Of a stretch of 64,000 nt of DNA, positions 60,081 to 64,000 are shown one piece after another; within the stretch, counting starts at the first letter, position 1, and each line of letters begins with the position of its first letter. The notes under the pieces are model-generated. The model saw nothing but the letters and a program-made list of their open reading frames with translations, was not told where the DNA came from and searched no databases. The translations under genes were made by a program, and so were the position numbers. The DNA is from Phorcus lineatus (Eukaryota; Mollusca; Gastropoda; Trochida; Trochidae). Location of the stretch: NCBI GenBank assembly GCA_921293015.1, contig OV121091.1:14909755-14973754 (forward strand), in the 5' to 3' direction.

Positions 60081-61249
60081 GTTCCTGTTCTTGTTTACGG
60101 GATAGAAATCACATGGAACTGAAAGGAAGATGCAGAAATAAGTGAAACTGAAACTGTTTTTCTGTTTTACAAGGGCTAAAAGCATGCCGAAATAGTGATG
60201 TTTTATCTTAGTATTGTCTATTAAGATGTAGGACCATTAACTTATCTAAGATTAGCTTACAACAACCAGAACCACAACTGCTGAACAAACGTTTGCTTCA
60301 ATCATACTTAGACTTATAAATCTCTTGTAACCTTTAAATCAGAATTCTGACGTGTTTCCTGAAGCCAAACTCACACTACTGTAACATTACGATTCGATCG
60401 TAATGGTATCGTATTGTGGTTTTTACGATATGTTATGTGAAAACGGTTTCTGTACGTGAGCTACACGATGTGGGCACAATCATTGCACGAAACATTGCCT
60501 AATGTGTTCGGGAGTTGATCTCTATGTACTTATTTGAATTGACGTACGATTGCGTATAAAAATTATGCATAAATGGGATAGGTCCTATGCACATAATCTT
60601 CAGAATAGCATGAAGAACTTAAACCCTCATTTTTCTGATATGCGACTTTTGCAGTATACAGTTTAAAGATCTATCATACCCTTGATGGGTTCCACATAAT
60701 TTTGCATGTGGTGAATTCTTGTTGCATACCTTGAATCAAAATATTGCACCAGCAATTTGTAACCTTTTTTCTTCCATATCAGTAAAGGAATACTTTAAGT
60801 ATAAGTTTTCACAATTATTGCTCATTTATTTGTCTTTAAATTTTGCATTCTGCACAAAATATAAGTTTAAAGATCTAATGAACTCAACAGTACAGACATA
60901 TATTATATTAATTATAGGAATTAAACACGGAGCTACAACTGGACAAAACAGTCGTAATGCACGGGTAGAGAATTGTCGGCAGTAACGTGGCGATTCGCTC
61001 GTCTCCCTCGCTTACCATCAATACCTTACCATCATTTATTCTTACATGTTGACTGAAAGTAAGACACACGTTACGAAGCACACGTGATGAAAACGTGTGG
61101 ATGGGAAACGCTCTAATTGGTGCAAGTTCAATCCAAAATCATGTAGCGCTTGTATCATATCGTACAGTGATCGTGTGACTCCGTGTTCTGTACGAGCTGT
61201 CATCATGTCAGCTTATCATATAAGGGTTAATTTAACATACATGTAAGTA
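60081..61249. other. Non-coding interval, nothing clear
   Basis: No gene. CACACGT and ACGTGTG form a small inverted pair near 61080-61100. Several CGAT-rich words (60385-60550) resemble those in 61250-61600. Confidence 0.35.
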
Positions 61250-61600
61250 TGATAATAGTACGATTGCAAGAGAGACAGTTTATCGATTGTGTTGAGGTGG
61301 TGTTGTGGTTGTGCTGTTATCGTGTCCAAAGGCTGAAGCACGATCAACACAATCACAACACATTCACTTCACAATCACCACACAATCATTACACGATCGA
61401 CACGCGCACAACACGATTTTATGAAATCAGGAATATGTTTGTGATTTGAAGGAATCGTGTTGGAGAAATAGCATGATCAGCCCAATCACTGTACGATAAC
61501 CACACAATAACAGCACAATAAGCTTACAATAATAACACGATGACTACAGGACACTTTCGTTCAGCGATCGTAGTCGATCGTGCGTAGTGTGAGTTGGGCT
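61250..61600. repeat. Degenerate ACAATCA/TGATTGT inverted low-complexity region
   Basis: The left part (to about 61325) carries GATTGTGTTG and GTTGTGGTTGTGCTG words. The right part carries many CACAATCAC, ACAATCA, CACGATC words on the opposite sense, so the block partly folds back. Around 61566 a CGATCGTAGTCGATCGT direct pair ends it. It may be a decayed foldback element. No gene. Confidence 0.45.
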
Positions 61601-62548
61601 TTAGAAAAATGATTAATTTTTATATTAAGATAGTTACAAACCAAGTCACATGCTATAGTTTCAAAAGAAGGTGTATTTTAGGGTCGTAAGTGATCCTAAA
61701 ATCAACGCCACAACCTTAACTTCTAATATTCTTCTTAATATTGCTAAAACCCTGAAAATCATGTAACGAAGTGAAACGTGAAATAAACGTACTAATTTTC
61801 TGTTAAATATCATGCACTTTCTTTTGGGGGCACTTTTAAATCACTTGCTGTCTTAAAATACACTTTTTATGACATGCTAGTGTAAAATCAACTTTTCTTC
61901 CTGTTATAATGTAAAGTAAAGTAAACAAATGTTTTACCTGAATTGAATGAAAATTCCATACCAACAAGTACAGAATTTTGTATTTTTGAGGATACTCGTT
62001 GACTTTTAGAGATTTTGAATAGGATATTTTGCTAAATGACAAAGTTGATATTGCGTTTATAGGCAATATTGGATCAGAATAACGTTATGATTATTTATTA
62101 TGATATTAATAACGTTCATTTTTATTTAAAAATAAACTGATATTGTGTACTACTGCATGGTTTCATATCAAGGTAGGCTATTTTGTATCAAGAATATCAT
62201 TCTTAAAGGGTCGAAGGAAGACCATCTCAACTTATGGTATATTTGCCAATTTGAACATTCTAATAAAAGTTTGATCAAATTACATGTATTGTGTATTTAA
62301 AAGTTTCAATGACAATTCAAACATTTAAACATTCAAACAAATGGAAATCACCACCTGAAGACAAAGACAGAAAATCTTGGTTACTCTGGTCAAATGGAAT
62401 ATTAAATGTTTGGAATCACATGCATCTAGGAATATTACTATTGTACTTTTAAGAAAACAAAATCTGGGAATAGCGGTACCGTAATTTCGGATACCAATTG
62501 ATATGTATTGAGGAATAGGGCTAGTGTCGCTTCATGATACCAAGTCAT
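61601..62548. other. Non-coding interval leading into minisatellite
   Basis: No gene. From about 62465 very diverged minisatellite units appear (GAGGAATAGGGCTA), marking the eroded left edge of the array. Confidence 0.4.
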
Positions 62549-63530
62549 ATGCATCAAGGAATAGCATCGCTTCTGTTACTTTCCAATATTAATCAATATG
62601 CATCAAGGAATAGCGCTACTTTTTCTTTCCGATATCAAGTAATGTGAATTAAGGAATAGCGCTACTGCTTCTTTCCTATATCAAGTAATATGCATCAAGG
62701 AATAGCCCTGCCGTCCCTTTCCGTTATCAAATAATATGCATCAAGGAATAGCCCTGCCGTCCCTTTCCGTTATCAAATAATATGCATCAAGGAATAGCCC
62801 TGCCGTCCCTTTCCGTTATCAAATAATATGCATCAAGGAATAGCCCTGCCATCCCTTTCCGATATCAAACAATATGCATCAAGGAATAGCCCTGCCGTCC
62901 CTTTCCGATATCAAACAATATGCATCAAGGAATAGCGCTACCGTCCCTTTCCGTTATCAAACAATATGCATCAAGGAATAGCCATGCCGTCCCTTTCCGT
63001 TATCAAATAATATGCATCAAGGAATAGCCCTGCCATCCCTTTCCGATATCAAACAATATGCATCAAGGAATAGCCCTGCCGTCCCTTTCCGATATCAAAC
63101 AATATGCATCAAGGAATAGCGCTACCGTCCCTTTCCGTTATCAAACAATATGCATCAAGGAATAGCCCTGCCATCCCTTTCCGTTATCAAACAATATGCA
63201 TCAAGGAATAGCCCTGCCGTCCCTTTCCGTTATCAAACAATATGCATCAAGGAATAATGCTACCGTCCCTTTCCGATATAAAGCAATATGCATCAAGGGA
63301 TAGGGCTACCGTCTCTCACCGATATCAAGTAATATGCATCAAGAAATAGGGCTACCATCCCTCACCGATATCAAGTAATATGCATCAAGAAATAGCTCTA
63401 CCGTCTCTCACCGATATCAAGTAATATGCATCAAGGAATAGCGCTACCATCCCTCACCGATATCAAGCAATATGCATCAAGGAATAGCGCTACCATCCCT
63501 CACCGATATCGTTAATATGCATAAAAATAG
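62549..63530. repeat. 46-bp minisatellite, about 22 copies, with 184-bp higher-order repeat
   Basis: Each unit begins TATGCATCAAGGAATAG (or a close variant) and ends in a TATCAA-type word. From 62597 to 63471 the unit starts are exactly 46 bases apart, with no indel across nineteen steps. Central units are nearly identical; both edges are diverged (for example CTCACC replaces CTTTCC on the right). Units at 62781-62964 and 62965-63148 match in variant order, giving a four-unit higher-order period of 184 bases. It is not CRISPR: no spacers, no associated genes, eukaryotic context. Confidence 0.95.
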
Positions 63531-64000
63531 CTGCCTTATTTTATTATTAGTATTATCATTTACATCCTGGAATAGCTTATTTTGTTCCTGTTCATCAGGC
63601 AATAACATAACTTTAAAAAAAAGATTTTATGACATGTTTGTTTGCTGAACTTTAAACGGTTTTAAGGATGCGATTTAAATTGGAATGAATGCCGGAGATT
63701 GTCGATGACATCCTTAGTTATAATATAAACAGTTATAATATAATTTTCAAACCGTTTATATGCCTGAACACATTATAAAATCTATTTCTTATATATTATT
63801 AGTTTGAAATTGAAGGATTTTGTTCCCTACTTTAATTGAAAATGTCATTCAAATGCAAAAACAAATATCACTATAAGAAGTGTATTAATTTCTATGAAAC
63901 AGGCCCACATTAGTGCTGCCTCACTAATGCAAGAAAAATAACAAAAATCAGTTCAGAGAAAAATTAAAACTCTTGAAATCAAAACTTTCAATTCAGTTAT
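63531..64000. other. Non-coding interval, nothing clear
   Basis: A+T-rich right edge of the window. No gene or repeat seen. Confidence 0.45.

Noticed and set aside
62549-63530. Regular repeats that could suggest a CRISPR array
   Set aside because: Units are contiguous with no unique spacers, the context is eukaryotic, and no associated genes exist. It is a minisatellite.

Overview
This window looks like A+T-rich nuclear DNA from an invertebrate animal. I favour a marine lophotrochozoan, probably a mollusc. The reasons are: no closely packed genes, a 5'-truncated non-LTR retrotransposon, tRNA-derived SINE-like repeats with Pol III boxes and a tail like those of lophotrochozoan SINEs, foldback/MITE-like elements, micro- and minisatellites, and bilaterian-type regulatory motifs (CTCF-like, CRE, CCAAT, YY1-like). 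The species call is inference. I recognise no host protein-coding gene. The only substantial coding sequence is a reverse transcriptase fragment at 6925-8322. The other open frames are short, low-complexity or inside repeats.

Layout. 1-6890: diverged duplicated modules in permuted order, plus two nested near-perfect palindromes with AT cores (587-857). 6895-9095: non-LTR retrotransposon 3' part (RT, Cys-His knuckle, 3' UTR, polyA signal, TTC tail). 9096-20345: mostly featureless, with a poly-C run, a CTCF-like site, a promoter-like cluster, a SINE, a MITE fragment, and the first copies of two dispersed repeats. 20590-22895: a 2.3 kb AGT-triplet array with two higher-order repeats and a recurring spacer. 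23270-38300: inverted repeats, SINEs, a second CRE-bearing repeat, a possible small exon (31637-31710), a second CTCF-like site, TATA-like sites and a CRE/double-CCAAT cluster. 39777-52735: small duplications, a strongly decayed roughly 25-bp satellite (42895-43960), a TIR element (46669-47057), a recent 678-bp tandem duplication (48724-50079) and a palindromic AT block. 53805-64000: a dense promoter-like cluster, two more CRE-bearing repeats, a SINE, another promoter-like patch and a phase-perfect 46-bp minisatellite (62549-63530).

There is no pathway or operon to reconstruct. The most coherent story is repeat-driven. One foldback repeat family, present in four copies on both strands, carries most of the window's perfect TGACGTCA (ATF/CREB) sites. 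Promoter-like motif clusters and two identical CTCF-like cores suggest real regulatory DNA between the repeats. All regulatory and exon calls are unproven motif inferences.
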